Source: a virus. From it: a stretch of DNA of 64,000 bases. Each line of letters starts with the position of its first letter. Position 1 is the first letter of the stretch. The stretch is taken from positions 118,678 to 182,677 of the IMG/VR virus record IMGVR_UViG_3300028920_002946; one strand, 5' to 3'. Position numbers and translations under genes: made by a program. The notes beneath the pieces were generated by a model, which was given only the letters and a program-made list of their open reading frames with translations, made no database searches and was not told the origin of the DNA. Positions 32,186-40,563 of this stretch are shown here, in pieces.

Positions 32186-32797
32186 ATGGACGCCGCCGTC
32201 TACGAATCCTTTGTCAAGAGGGTCAGCATCGCCGAGGGCATGCGGAGGTCAAAGCTGGAGGACGAGAGCCGCCTGTCCGGGGAGGTGTCGGGGCTCCAGG
32301 AGAGGTCGGATCTCCTCCGTCTGACCGAAAAGGTCATCAAGCACCTCATTGACAGGCTTGCCAAGGGCGATCTCGAGCGCATGGACAGGCTCGTGACCTA
32401 CGGGCTTGAAACGGTGTTCCCCGGCCGCAACATAACTTTCGCATCGCGCCTCGAGGAGCGCGGCAAGCGGATGCGCGTCGCGCTCAGGACCATCCAAGAC
32501 GACATGGAGGTGTCCCCGGCATCCAAGAGCAGCGTGCAGGTCATCGAAAGCTTCATACTCCGGCTCATCTGCATGCGCAAGCTCAAGCGGGCGCCGCTTA
32601 TGATGCTCGACGAAACGTTCGCCGCCGTGGACAGTACGAACATAGACAACGTGGGGAAGCTCATAACGCAGCTGTCGGAGAAAACGGGGATGGATATCCT
32701 TGTCGTGACGCATCTTCCGCAATTCGCCGAATGGGGCCGCCACATATACAGGATAAGCCAGCGCGGAGGCACCGCCCGCGTGGAGAAAATACGATGA
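32186..32797 (+). CDS. SbcC/Rad50 C-terminal ATPase half
   Basis: 203 aa from ATG 32186. Helical N-terminus, then signature-like SKSSVQVIESFILRL, Walker B/D-loop APLMMLDETFAAVDS and H-loop VVTHLP. It has no Walker A, which is in gene 27695-28870. Together they make one split Rad50-type protein. Confidence 0.78.
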   Translation: MDAAVYESFVKRVSIAEGMRRSKLEDESRLSGEVSGLQERSDLLRLTEKVIKHLIDRLAKGDLERMDRLVTYGLETVFPGRNITFASRLEERGKRMRVALRTIQDDMEVSPASKSSVQVIESFILRLICMRKLKRAPLMMLDETFAAVDSTNIDNVGKLITQLSEKTGMDILVVTHLPQFAEWGRHIYRISQRGGTARVEKIR

Positions 32798-33357
32798 GAG
32801 TGTATATCCAGCTGGATGTCCAGAACCTGTTTTTCGCCGCCAAGGACATCGGCAAACGCGTCGACTTCATGAAGATCCGCGACCATTTCAAATCCACGGA
32901 CGATGAGATAGTCGAGATGGTGGCGTACACCATTCGGACGCCGGACGCGGACTACAAGCGGTTTGAGCATTTCATGAAGTCGCTCGGTTACCTCCTTTCG
33001 GTGAAGAAGGCGCAGGTCACCACGGGCGCGGACGGACAGCGGGTGTACAAGAACACCGACCAGGACATGGCCATCTGCATCGACTGCCTTGAGAATGTGG
33101 ACAAGTTCGACAAGTGGGTGATCATGTCCGGGGACGGCGACTTCATCGACCTCTGCCGGCACCTCAAGTCGAAGGGCAAGGCGGTGGAGGTGTGGTCGCT
33201 CGGGGGATCCAGTTTCAACAAGGGGTTCTGCGACTACGCCGACGTCATCAGGTTCCTCAACAAGAATTTCTTCTTCGAGAAGCCGTCCCATGACGACGCG
33301 TATCGCGGGTGCGGATACACCGGACGAAGCGGCGCGGGGGAGGGGGAGGGCGGATGA
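32794..33357 (+). CDS. NYN/LabA-like PIN-fold RNase
   Basis: 187 aa; ATG 32794 overlaps the SbcC-C stop. YIQLDVQNLFFAAKD, TDQDMAICIDC and MSGDGDFIDLC are the three acidic motifs of NYN-domain RNases. Likely acts on RNA during infection. Gly-rich C-terminus. Confidence 0.75.
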   Translation: MRVYIQLDVQNLFFAAKDIGKRVDFMKIRDHFKSTDDEIVEMVAYTIRTPDADYKRFEHFMKSLGYLLSVKKAQVTTGADGQRVYKNTDQDMAICIDCLENVDKFDKWVIMSGDGDFIDLCRHLKSKGKAVEVWSLGGSSFNKGFCDYADVIRFLNKNFFFEKPSHDDAYRGCGYTGRSGAGEGEGG

Positions 33358-33809
33358 AAAGCCCGGGCGTGATATACAGGCAGTACAGGCAGGCCCGGAA
33401 GCTGGCGTTCATACGGGCCGTGTCCAAGGCGCGGAGAAAGACCCACGAGAGCTGCCACTATTCGGCCTGCATCAACTACAACGATGTCGACGGGGCCGAG
33501 AAAAGCGTCAAGCTGTGTCTGCTGCGGCCAGACAACCTGGACGTGTGCACGAACCCCAGGGACTGCAACGCGTTCGCCCGGCGCTGGTCGGACGCGCAGG
33601 TCGCCGAGGAGTTCGAACGCATCATGGCCAACGACGCCGAGAAGAAAAAGACCTTCCCGGAACTCTGGGCCTACGAGTGGGTGCTGGACAAGTCCCTCAA
33701 GGAGGCAAGGGACTCCGGCGGTGTCTTTACCTCTTTGGTCGTTTTCCTCATATCGTTCCTGGAGTCGATTCTAAGGGCTGTCGGCGGCAGGAAGAGGCTG
33801 ATGGAGTAG
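33354..33809 (+). CDS. Unknown protein with C-terminal hydrophobic segment
   Basis: 151 aa; ATG 33354 overlaps the NYN stop and has GGGGGAGGG upstream. Four Cys in the N-terminal half (SCHYSAC, CTNPRDC) could bind a metal. A hydrophobic stretch (VFTSLVVFLISFLESI) near residue 125 may be a membrane anchor. Confidence 0.55.
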   Translation: MKSPGVIYRQYRQARKLAFIRAVSKARRKTHESCHYSACINYNDVDGAEKSVKLCLLRPDNLDVCTNPRDCNAFARRWSDAQVAEEFERIMANDAEKKKTFPELWAYEWVLDKSLKEARDSGGVFTSLVVFLISFLESILRAVGGRKRLME

Positions 33810-33812
33810 AAT

Positions 33813-34367
33813 ATGCCCGCCGCGCGCAAAAGGAAGTGGGAGGCGCAGGAGACATGCGTCTGCTTCAACTTCATTAACCTCCTCAGGAATGTGAGGTCGG
33901 AGGTGCGGACCCGCGTCGACCGCGGAAAGGAGCCGGAGCGATACCGGGCGGAGATATTGGCGGGGCTGGAGGCGTACGAGGTCAACGGGCAGAGGTTCAA
34001 GTACTCCACCGTGCCGAACAGGCTCGGGGGCGTGCGGTGGTATGTGCGCTGCCCCAAGTGCGATTCCAGGACGATGAAGCTGTTTCTGCCGACTCGCTAC
34101 CCCGACAGGGAGCAGCGGTATCTTTGCGCCAAGTGCCACAGACTCCAGCAGACCTCCCTGGTGAAAGGTAAGTCCAAGAAATACAAGACGATAATACGGC
34201 CGCTGAAGCGGATGCAGAAACTGAAGGACATGCTGATGAACACCCATCTGACACCCGACGAGGCGAAGCCGTTGATAGACGAATACGAGAATCTGTCGAA
34301 AAACCTGAAAAACACGCCGGAATACCGACTGTGGAAGTTCAAGATGGAACACGGGGGGCTGGGCTGA
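33813..34367 (+). CDS. Zinc-ribbon protein
   Basis: 184 aa. Central VRCPKCDSR and LCAKCHRL pairs, about 22 residues apart, form a zinc ribbon within a basic, helical protein. Nucleic-acid binding is likely; role unknown. Confidence 0.6.
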   Translation: MPAARKRKWEAQETCVCFNFINLLRNVRSEVRTRVDRGKEPERYRAEILAGLEAYEVNGQRFKYSTVPNRLGGVRWYVRCPKCDSRTMKLFLPTRYPDREQRYLCAKCHRLQQTSLVKGKSKKYKTIIRPLKRMQKLKDMLMNTHLTPDEAKPLIDEYENLSKNLKNTPEYRLWKFKMEHGGLG

Positions 34368-34373
34368 CACCGT

Positions 34374-34387
34374 TAATCTATTCATAA
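34374..34387 (+). promoter_or_regulatory. Late-type promoter motif, site 1
   Basis: TAATCTATTCATAA. One of four sites fitting TWMTCTRYTMATAM, each just before a gene in the structural or late-looking block. Would drive the basic protein 34423-34839. Confidence 0.45.
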
Positions 34388-34422
34388 GGCATTGGATGTG
34401 TAACCTATCGGGGGACACGTCC

Positions 34423-34839
34423 ATGATTGAGTCGGTGATGCGGGTCGTTACCGCATACAAAAGGCGCTTCGTCAGGAAGCTCAAGCGAAGAAGCCCCGCC
34501 GAACGCCTGAAGTCCCGCAGGTATTACCGGGCGAACAAGAACAAGATACGGATTCAAAGGAGACGGTATCTCCGGAAGAACCGCCTCTTCATGCGGTCGA
34601 GGAAGCTTTTCAAGAGGGTGAAGCCCAGCTGGCTGTCCCCGAAGAAGACGAAGCCGCCGACGATGAAGTCAAAGAGGAAGGCGCCCAAGAGGCACACCCC
34701 GGTCAGCAGACCGAGGAAGATCAACATAGCGAAGCCGCCAAAGCCGCGGGCCAGGAAGGCACATGTCCCCAAAAGACGCACCCCGTCCGCCCCAAAGCCG
34801 TCCAGGCCAAGACCGAGATCCACAAGGGCGCACGCCTAG
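34423..34839 (+). CDS. Very basic Arg/Lys-rich protein
   Basis: 138 aa from ATG 34423 (GGGGGA 7 nt upstream; ATG 34396 is also in frame). Arg, Lys and Pro dominate; few acidic residues. Histone-like charge suggests DNA condensation or packaging, perhaps in the virion. Preceded by the late-type motif. Confidence 0.6.
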   Translation: MIESVMRVVTAYKRRFVRKLKRRSPAERLKSRRYYRANKNKIRIQRRRYLRKNRLFMRSRKLFKRVKPSWLSPKKTKPPTMKSKRKAPKRHTPVSRPRKINIAKPPKPRARKAHVPKRRTPSAPKPSRPRPRSTRAHA

Positions 34840-35212
34840 CAGCCCCCCGGGGGATTTCACCGGATTCGTGGCCGTATACAAGGACGGCACCGTCGTCCCG
34901 GAGCGCGAGAACTACTACAGCGAGCGCTTACGCAAGAAGATGGCCACCAACTGGCTCGAGGTCGACAAGTCGGCCGTCGAGCGCCTTGAGATTCATTGGC
35001 GCGGCAGGAAGATGGCCTCCATCAGCAAGGCCGAGCACCCCGAGATAAAGCCCTCCGATTGGTTCTTCAGCCACACGGGCTGTCTGGACATGTCGACCCA
35101 CAGCGTGCGCGTGGTCGCCCGGAACATAGGCTACAGGGACCGTAGCGGCCTCACAAACGTGATATCCATCCTGGAGTGCGACGGCACCATGAAGGGCTAC
35201 GCGCGTGCCTGA
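34763..35212 (+). CDS. Unknown protein, 149 aa
   Basis: ATG 34763 with AGGAAGG upstream; overlaps the basic gene by 77 nt. First ~30 residues are Pro/Arg-rich because of the overlap; the rest is globular (FVAVYKDGTVVPERENYY, HWRGRKMASI). No family recognised. Confidence 0.55.
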   Translation: MSPKDAPRPPQSRPGQDRDPQGRTPSSPPGDFTGFVAVYKDGTVVPERENYYSERLRKKMATNWLEVDKSAVERLEIHWRGRKMASISKAEHPEIKPSDWFFSHTGCLDMSTHSVRVVARNIGYRDRSGLTNVISILECDGTMKGYARA

Positions 35213-36257
35213 CGACATCAAAATCTACTTGGTGTCCGACGCGACGCACTTCGCCATAAGCGACGTCTACCACGGGTACGCCAACGCGTTGAGGGAACTT
35301 AAGGTGCCCCACGAGGAGTTCCCCTACCACCTGTTTCGGACCGTCCTTTCAGACGAAATCTCCTACCACGTGATCCACTCCACGGCTCTGATGAGGTCCA
35401 AGGGCTTCACCCACGCCATGTTCATCGGCGGCATGCGCAACGTCCCGGACTGGATGCTTGAAAGCCTCTACGGCGTGAAAAGCGTCGTCGTCGCGACCGA
35501 GGACCCCCACAGCTTCGACCCGAACAAGAAACGGCTGGGGAAGATCGACTACTACTTCAGCAACGAGAGGTCGGTCGGCGAGTGCGGCCGGTACGGGAAC
35601 ACCTACTACTGCCCGACGGGCGCCTGCAGCCAGGAGTGCGGCGTCACCCCGCGCGCCTATATCGATGAGAGATACCACAGCGACATACTGTTCCTGGGGG
35701 CGCTCTACCCCAACAGACAGAAGATGCTGGAGCGGATAATCCCGATGGTGGAGCGCAACGGCTTGGACTTCAAGATCTGCGGCCATGTGGGCTACATGAA
35801 GAAGTCCAGCCCGCTCAAGAAGTACATCGCCGACGCCCGGACGATACCGCACCGCGAAACGGTCAAATACTACAACGGAGCCAGGGCGGTCATCAACATC
35901 CTCCGCGACACGACGTGGAGTCCGAGGACGAAGAGCCAGCGAAACCCCTTCAACAAGAGCCGTTTCGCGCCCGAGAGCCTCAACCCCAGGGCGTACGAAG
36001 TGCCCCTCTGCGGGCCGCTGATGTTCCTTGAGGACACGAGACCCGAGTCTCGGGAACTGTTCACCGAGGACGAGGTCGTCTTCTTCTCCGACGGCGAACA
36101 GCTTTCCGACAGGCTTGAGTCTTACCTGGTGTCCAAGGACCCCTCCGTGGCGCGCGATATGTCCCTCGCCGCCTTCCAAAAGGTGGCGGCGGCCCACACG
36201 TACGTCCACCGCCTCGTGACCATCTTGGGCGTGCTGAGGGCAGGGGGCCTAAAATAA
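35205..36257 (+). CDS. CgeB-like glycosyltransferase-family protein
   Basis: 350 aa from GTG 35205, overlapping the preceding stop. Pattern of CgeB proteins: DILFLGALYPNR in the middle, GARAVINILRDT, then a C-terminal YEVPLCGPLMFLED ... HTYVHRLVTILG. A GT-B-like glycosyltransferase is expected; it could modify virion proteins, DNA or cell-surface sugars. Confidence 0.65.
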   Translation: MPDDIKIYLVSDATHFAISDVYHGYANALRELKVPHEEFPYHLFRTVLSDEISYHVIHSTALMRSKGFTHAMFIGGMRNVPDWMLESLYGVKSVVVATEDPHSFDPNKKRLGKIDYYFSNERSVGECGRYGNTYYCPTGACSQECGVTPRAYIDERYHSDILFLGALYPNRQKMLERIIPMVERNGLDFKICGHVGYMKKSSPLKKYIADARTIPHRETVKYYNGARAVINILRDTTWSPRTKSQRNPFNKSRFAPESLNPRAYEVPLCGPLMFLEDTRPESRELFTEDEVVFFSDGEQLSDRLESYLVSKDPSVARDMSLAAFQKVAAAHTYVHRLVTILGVLRAGGLK

Positions 36258-36271
36258 TACTCTACTCATAC
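36258..36271 (+). promoter_or_regulatory. Late-type promoter motif, site 2
   Basis: TACTCTACTCATAC, 38 nt before gene 36309. Same consensus as sites at 34374, 37029 and 49037. Confidence 0.4.
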
Positions 36272-36308
36272 ATAGGGTATTTCGTACGGTTCACCAGAGG
36301 GACGATTC

Positions 36309-37025
36309 ATGGGCGAGAGGGACATCGCAGCCTTCAGGATGCCGCAGGTGGAGGAGCCGACCCCGTCGGGGCCGCTGTACCACAAGGGCAGGACGGTGGG
36401 GAGCGCCGCGGCGGTCCTCGACTTCAGCAAGATGATGGACCTCATCCTGTCGAATCGGGCCTTCTTCGCCAGCCTGCCGGCTAACGTCCAAAAAAGCCTC
36501 GCCAAACTACACAGGATGTCCTCGAACGCTTTCAAGTTCGCCTCCGATCGGGAGGCTTACTTCGCCGGCCAAGGACGGCCGGCACTCGGCGACTTGAAGA
36601 AGTACATCGAGAACGTCATCGGCATAAAGGGCCTTCCGGAATCCGTCAGAAATGCCTTGGAGGGCGTCCAAACGGCAATCAAGCGGGAAATGAGCGGCGA
36701 GCCGGCACCGCAGCCGAAGGCCGCCCCGGCACAACCCGCACCCGACGAGGTCGGAAAGCCGCAGGAGTCGGCCCCAACGTCAGAGAAACCCGCGCCAACG
36801 GGGCGCGCGACGGACATGAAGGTACCATCGGGGCGCGGCGACCCCTACGAAAAGCTACAGGCCATGTTCAAGAAAAGCAGGCACTATGCGGACATATACC
36901 CGGCGCTTCCCTTCGAAATACGCCAGGAATTGCAGAGAGTAGGGCTGGACTTGGAATCCCTCAAGGGTTTTGCCAAGCAGGCCTCTCTAGGCATCGTCAG
37001 CAGATACCTGGCATCAAGGCGGTAG
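36309..37025 (+). CDS. Probable virion-associated protein, unknown
   Basis: 238 aa. Helical N-terminal two-thirds, a Pro/Ala/Glu linker (residues ~120-165) and a second helical domain. Late-type motif upstream and virion-like genes downstream suggest a structural or assembly role; no homologue recognised. Confidence 0.5.
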   Translation: MGERDIAAFRMPQVEEPTPSGPLYHKGRTVGSAAAVLDFSKMMDLILSNRAFFASLPANVQKSLAKLHRMSSNAFKFASDREAYFAGQGRPALGDLKKYIENVIGIKGLPESVRNALEGVQTAIKREMSGEPAPQPKAAPAQPAPDEVGKPQESAPTSEKPAPTGRATDMKVPSGRGDPYEKLQAMFKKSRHYADIYPALPFEIRQELQRVGLDLESLKGFAKQASLGIVSRYLASRR

Positions 37026-37028
37026 AAT

Positions 37029-37042
37029 TTATCTGTTCATAA
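37029..37042 (+). promoter_or_regulatory. Late-type promoter motif, site 3
   Basis: TTATCTGTTCATAA, 49 nt upstream of gene 37091. Confidence 0.45.
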
Positions 37043-37090
37043 AAAAGAGCACCTTGACGGGACAGGCCCGTACACGAGGACAGGACATCG

Positions 37091-37531
37091 ATGAAGATAA
37101 GGACGTACAGTCCGCAGACGGGAAACCTTCTCGCGGAAGACATCACGGGGATCAACTTCGGCAGCGTCCGCCAAGGCAGGCACGGGGCGCTACCCGTCCT
37201 CGTCAGGCCGTTCGCGGATGTCGAGGTGCTTACCGGGCTGGAATTGTATCTGCAGAACAACGGCGGCTTCTCCCACACCAGCTACGGGTATTTCACGAAC
37301 AGCGACTTCGTCCCCGGTGTGCACTCCTGGACGAGCGACGACAGCGCCTACCCCGCGATAAGCGACCATTTCACGGAGGTGTCCGACCCGCCACAGCCGT
37401 ACGGGGGTGTCAGCCTGGGAGTAGACGGGGACGGGTACGGGGACTACGTCTGGCTGGATGTGCAGCCCGGGCAGACCGAAACGGGATCGACATCATCCAT
37501 CAATTACCGCTTCATTTTCGAGTACTCGTAG
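37091..37531 (+). CDS. Probable virion protein, paralogue A
   Basis: 146 aa. Paralogue of 37551-37991 (same length; KIRTYSPQTGNLL vs RIESYNPETMVML at the start, NYRFIFEYS vs NFRFVFEYV at the end). Beta-rich, acidic. Likely a virion component, following a late-type motif. Confidence 0.6.
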   Translation: MKIRTYSPQTGNLLAEDITGINFGSVRQGRHGALPVLVRPFADVEVLTGLELYLQNNGGFSHTSYGYFTNSDFVPGVHSWTSDDSAYPAISDHFTEVSDPPQPYGGVSLGVDGDGYGDYVWLDVQPGQTETGSTSSINYRFIFEYS

Positions 37532-37550
37532 ACCAAGAAGGACGTGAGCC

Positions 37551-37991
37551 ATGAGGATTGAATCGTACAACCCCGAGACGATGGTCATGCTGGAGTCGGA
37601 CGCGGCGTCTGTCGACTTCGGCACGGTGGCCAGGGGCCACCACAACTCCACCGCCGTGTCCGTGAGGCCCGTGGCTGGCGCAGGGGAAACCCTCAGCCGG
37701 CTGGCCCTGTTCCTCGAGGACAACGCAGACCTCAACAACACGCAGTTCGGAAAATTCAAGTGGCCGACGCCGATTGCCGGCATCGAACCCGGAGACCCGC
37801 GGCTGAGCGACTATTTCATACCGGCCCCGGGCGTCTCGGACTTCGAGGACTACGGCGAACTCAGCGACTACGGGGTCCCGATGGACCCCGACACGCCGGA
37901 GTACGTCTGGATGGACGCGGAGGCGGCCACGTCGGAGATGAACCTCGGTGACAAGACCGTGAACTTCAGATTCGTGTTCGAGTATGTCTAA
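37551..37991 (+). CDS. Probable virion protein, paralogue B
   Basis: 146 aa, tandem paralogue of 37091-37531. More acidic, Asp/Tyr-rich middle. Same predicted role. Overlaps the start of the next gene by 8 nt. Confidence 0.6.
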   Translation: MRIESYNPETMVMLESDAASVDFGTVARGHHNSTAVSVRPVAGAGETLSRLALFLEDNADLNNTQFGKFKWPTPIAGIEPGDPRLSDYFIPAPGVSDFEDYGELSDYGVPMDPDTPEYVWMDAEAATSEMNLGDKTVNFRFVFEYV

Positions 37992-38376
37992 GGGATCCGC
38001 CAGAAGAACCGTCGGCGCAGTCGTCGCCGATGCCGCATACACCTTGATAGCCGCCGGCACGGGCTTGAGCGACGCCGACGTGAGGAGGCTCCGCGAGGAG
38101 GCCCCGAGGCTTGCCAAGAGGGTGCAGGTCAGCAAAGACGAGAAAAACCCGTTCAAAGGGTTCTCGGACGACGAGAAGCGCCTTCTTCTGGCTTATGTCG
38201 TGTATCTGCGGCAGAACCTCATTATGGACTCGACCACGCACCCGAACGACGAGGATGCGGCGAAGATACTGCACGGCGAGGTGTTCCCGGGGACGGACAG
38301 GAAAACGATGAAACGGCTGGTTGAGGAGCTGGTGAGGCAACTGCAGAAGGCCGGCGTGAAGTTCAACGACGACTAA
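37984..38376 (+). CDS. Unknown helical protein, 130 aa
   Basis: ATG 37984 overlaps the prior gene's end. Basic N-terminus, mainly helical. Lies within the virion-like block; function unknown. Confidence 0.55.
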   Translation: MSKGSARRTVGAVVADAAYTLIAAGTGLSDADVRRLREEAPRLAKRVQVSKDEKNPFKGFSDDEKRLLLAYVVYLRQNLIMDSTTHPNDEDAAKILHGEVFPGTDRKTMKRLVEELVRQLQKAGVKFNDD

Positions 38377-38390
38377 GAACGGAGTCAAAA

Positions 38391-38882
38391 ATGGCACTCG
38401 GAAAAAAGGATCTCATCGGTGACATATCGGTCATCGACTTCAGAATCGTGTTTGGGACGGCCGCCGTCAGTTCGGATCACCAGAAGGTGGTCATCAACTA
38501 CACCGGCTACGCGTTCCCGGCGCTGGCGAACGGGGAACTCACCACGTACGAGTACTCGCTCGACAACGGGAGCACATGGCAGGCAATGACGCCGTCGTCC
38601 GGCACCGACCTCACGTCGCTCGGGTTCTCCGCGGGCGGCACGGCCCACACGTTCGAGTGGGAGGCGAAGGCGGACGAGGGGACGGACTTCTACAACGTGA
38701 CTGTCAGAATCCGAATGAACGCGGAGAGCGGTTCGGACGAAACGGGAGTCACCTCGACCTCCTACTACTTCGAACGAACCTCCACGAACGTCGCGCAGTC
38801 GGCGCAGCCGTCGCCGTTCCCGGAAAGCTATGCGGGTCAATCCGGCAACGAGCTCATGAGGGGCTTGGCGCCGAGGCTGTAG
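38391..38882 (+). CDS. Probable virion protein, Ig/FN3-like
   Basis: 163 aa. [11 protein letters not shown] and a beta pattern with [12 protein letters not shown] recall Ig or fibronectin type III domains often found on virion surfaces. Judged by eye. ATG 38391 has GGAG upstream. Confidence 0.5.
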   Translation: MALGKKDLIGDISVIDFRIVFGTAAVSSDHQKVVINYTGYAFPALANGELTTYEYSLDNGSTWQAMTPSSGTDLTSLGFSAGGTAHTFEWEAKADEGTDFYNVTVRIRMNAESGSDETGVTSTSYYFERTSTNVAQSAQPSPFPESYAGQSGNELMRGLAPRL

Positions 38883-38895
38883 ATCTCGACAGACG

Positions 38896-38914
38896 GGGGC
38901 GCGCGCCGCCCCCG
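38896..38914 (+). terminator. GC hairpin after the virion genes, no U-tract
   Basis: GGGGGCG, 5-nt loop, CGCCCCC; a 7-bp stem between 38882 and the DnaJ gene. No T-run follows, so a pause, processing or Rho-linked signal is likelier than an intrinsic terminator. Confidence 0.35.
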
Positions 38915-38928
38915 GCAAGGCATATAAG

Positions 38929-39939
38929 ATGGCAGACGGGGCTGATCCGCTCAGGATACTCGGCCTTTCCCCGGGCGCCAGCCTGGAGGACGCCAAGGAA
39001 CATTACCGCCGGCTCTGCCTGAGATACCATCCCGACAAAAACCCCGGGAACGAAACACAGTTCCGCAGGATCGCGGAGGCCTACGCCCAAGTGCGGGCGA
39101 AGCCATCCCTTCTCGAATCCGTGGCCCCCGAGCGGGGCGGCGTCGTAAGCTACCTCAGTAGCGGCATCAAGCTCAGCATGAGGGACATATACCTCGCGAG
39201 CGAGCAGACGGTGTCTTTTCAGCGCCTGACCAAATGCGGCAGATGTTCCGGGACGGGGGCCGCCGACGGCGCCAAGGGCGTGTGCGAGTGTTGCAGCGGC
39301 GTCGGCATCATCGACAGCGCCGTCCTCTCCATGATGGGGCGTGACAACCTCTGCCCGGTGTGCAAGGGGTCGGGCATCGTCGGGGAAGTCTGCCCCGCAT
39401 GCCACGGGGACAAGACGGTCTTGGAGAACGTCACGGCGACGTTTCGATCCACGCTTCATTGCTACTACAAGCGAGGGGTTCTCCTCAAGGGGTTCGGAAA
39501 CGTGCGCCCCGACGGCAGCTACGAGGATTTGATGGTCAAGCTGGACATCCACAAGGATCCCTATGTTTCCGTCGACGGGACTTCGTTCAAGGTGTACGTG
39601 TACGTCACGCCCGCGCAGCGGGTGTCGGGACACAGGGGGGTGCTCCACATATTCGACAGGGACGTGCCCTACAAGGTTGACCCCTGGGACTCCGAAAACA
39701 TCGTCTACGACGGCATACGGCCGGGGTTCCGGCGCGAGATAAGGGTCGTGTACAAGGAGGTCGTGCCCGAGGTGACCGACGAAACAAGGGAACTGTATCG
39801 GCGCATCAAGGACCTCGAGGGGAAATCATGCGACAAGGTGGGATCCCTCGCCCTGACGAAGTTGTGCGAGCCAAACCCGACTCCGAACGCGGGCGGCCCG
39901 GCCAAACGAGGAAAAAGCCGCGCGCGACACCGCTACTGA
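38929..39939 (+). CDS. DnaJ-like co-chaperone (type A layout)
   Basis: 336 aa. J-domain with HPD (RYHPDKNPG) in the first 50 residues, then four CxxC repeats ([32 protein letters not shown]) and a C-terminal substrate domain. The Gly/Phe linker is short. Would recruit host DnaK for replication or virion assembly. Confidence 0.85.
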   Translation: MADGADPLRILGLSPGASLEDAKEHYRRLCLRYHPDKNPGNETQFRRIAEAYAQVRAKPSLLESVAPERGGVVSYLSSGIKLSMRDIYLASEQTVSFQRLTKCGRCSGTGAADGAKGVCECCSGVGIIDSAVLSMMGRDNLCPVCKGSGIVGEVCPACHGDKTVLENVTATFRSTLHCYYKRGVLLKGFGNVRPDGSYEDLMVKLDIHKDPYVSVDGTSFKVYVYVTPAQRVSGHRGVLHIFDRDVPYKVDPWDSENIVYDGIRPGFRREIRVVYKEVVPEVTDETRELYRRIKDLEGKSCDKVGSLALTKLCEPNPTPNAGGPAKRGKSRARHRY

Positions 39940-39944
39940 CTCCG

Positions 39945-40547
39945 TCACTCGGACGGGATGTTTTCCCTGAAGTCCTTCTGCTTGATGTGCGGGACGCCCG
40001 GGTACTTGTCCCGCACATAAGCTTCAACCCCGGTCACATCGGGGAACTCGATGAAGGCCGTGGTCCGTATCTCCACGGGCAGCTTGTGGGAGAGGATGTC
40101 CTCCATTGTCTCGTTGACCGCCGTGAGGTACTCGTCGGCGCTGATCGGCTTCCCTATGATCGGCCCGACGTTCTCCACCGCCTTCAAGTCCACGCTGTAG
40201 GCGTCGACCAGCCCCTCCTCGTTCAGCGCGTGTACGACGGGGGGCGAGTAGCCGTTTGTGTACACCTTGGTCAGCAGTCCCTTGGATCTTGCGTGACGGC
40301 AGGCCTCCAAGAGGCCCTTCTCCCATATGGTAGGTTCGCCGCCCAGGAACACGACCGCATCGTGGAGCGGCGTGACCAGGACATCGATCATCTCGATGGC
40401 GTCGCCGATGACGTTGTCGGGGTTGACGATTTGCTCGTAGTTGTAACAGCCGACGCACTTGAAGTTGCAGCCGAGGGAGAAGAGGATCACGGAAATGTGA
40501 TTCTCGTACTCCTGGAAGCCCTCCTGTATGTAGCTCACTATCTTCAT
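39945..40547 (-). CDS. nrdG: Anaerobic RNR activase, NrdG-like radical SAM enzyme
   Basis: 200 aa from ATG 40547 (GAGGAA upstream). Radical-SAM cluster motif CNFKCVGC, GGEPT and the usual TNGY segment. Generates the glycyl radical on NrdD, encoded just upstream in the same operon. Its stop lies 6 bp from that of the convergent DnaJ gene. Confidence 0.85.
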   Translation of the reverse strand: MKIVSYIQEGFQEYENHISVILFSLGCNFKCVGCYNYEQIVNPDNVIGDAIEMIDVLVTPLHDAVVFLGGEPTIWEKGLLEACRHARSKGLLTKVYTNGYSPPVVHALNEEGLVDAYSVDLKAVENVGPIIGKPISADEYLTAVNETMEDILSHKLPVEIRTTAFIEFPDVTGVEAYVRDKYPGVPHIKQKDFRENIPSE

Positions 40548-40563
40548 GTCATTTCCTCGCGGC

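Noticed and set aside
39935-39960. Bidirectional terminator between DnaJ and NrdG
   Set aside because: Only a weak CCGTC/GACGG stem exists, partly in coding sequence and without T-tracts.
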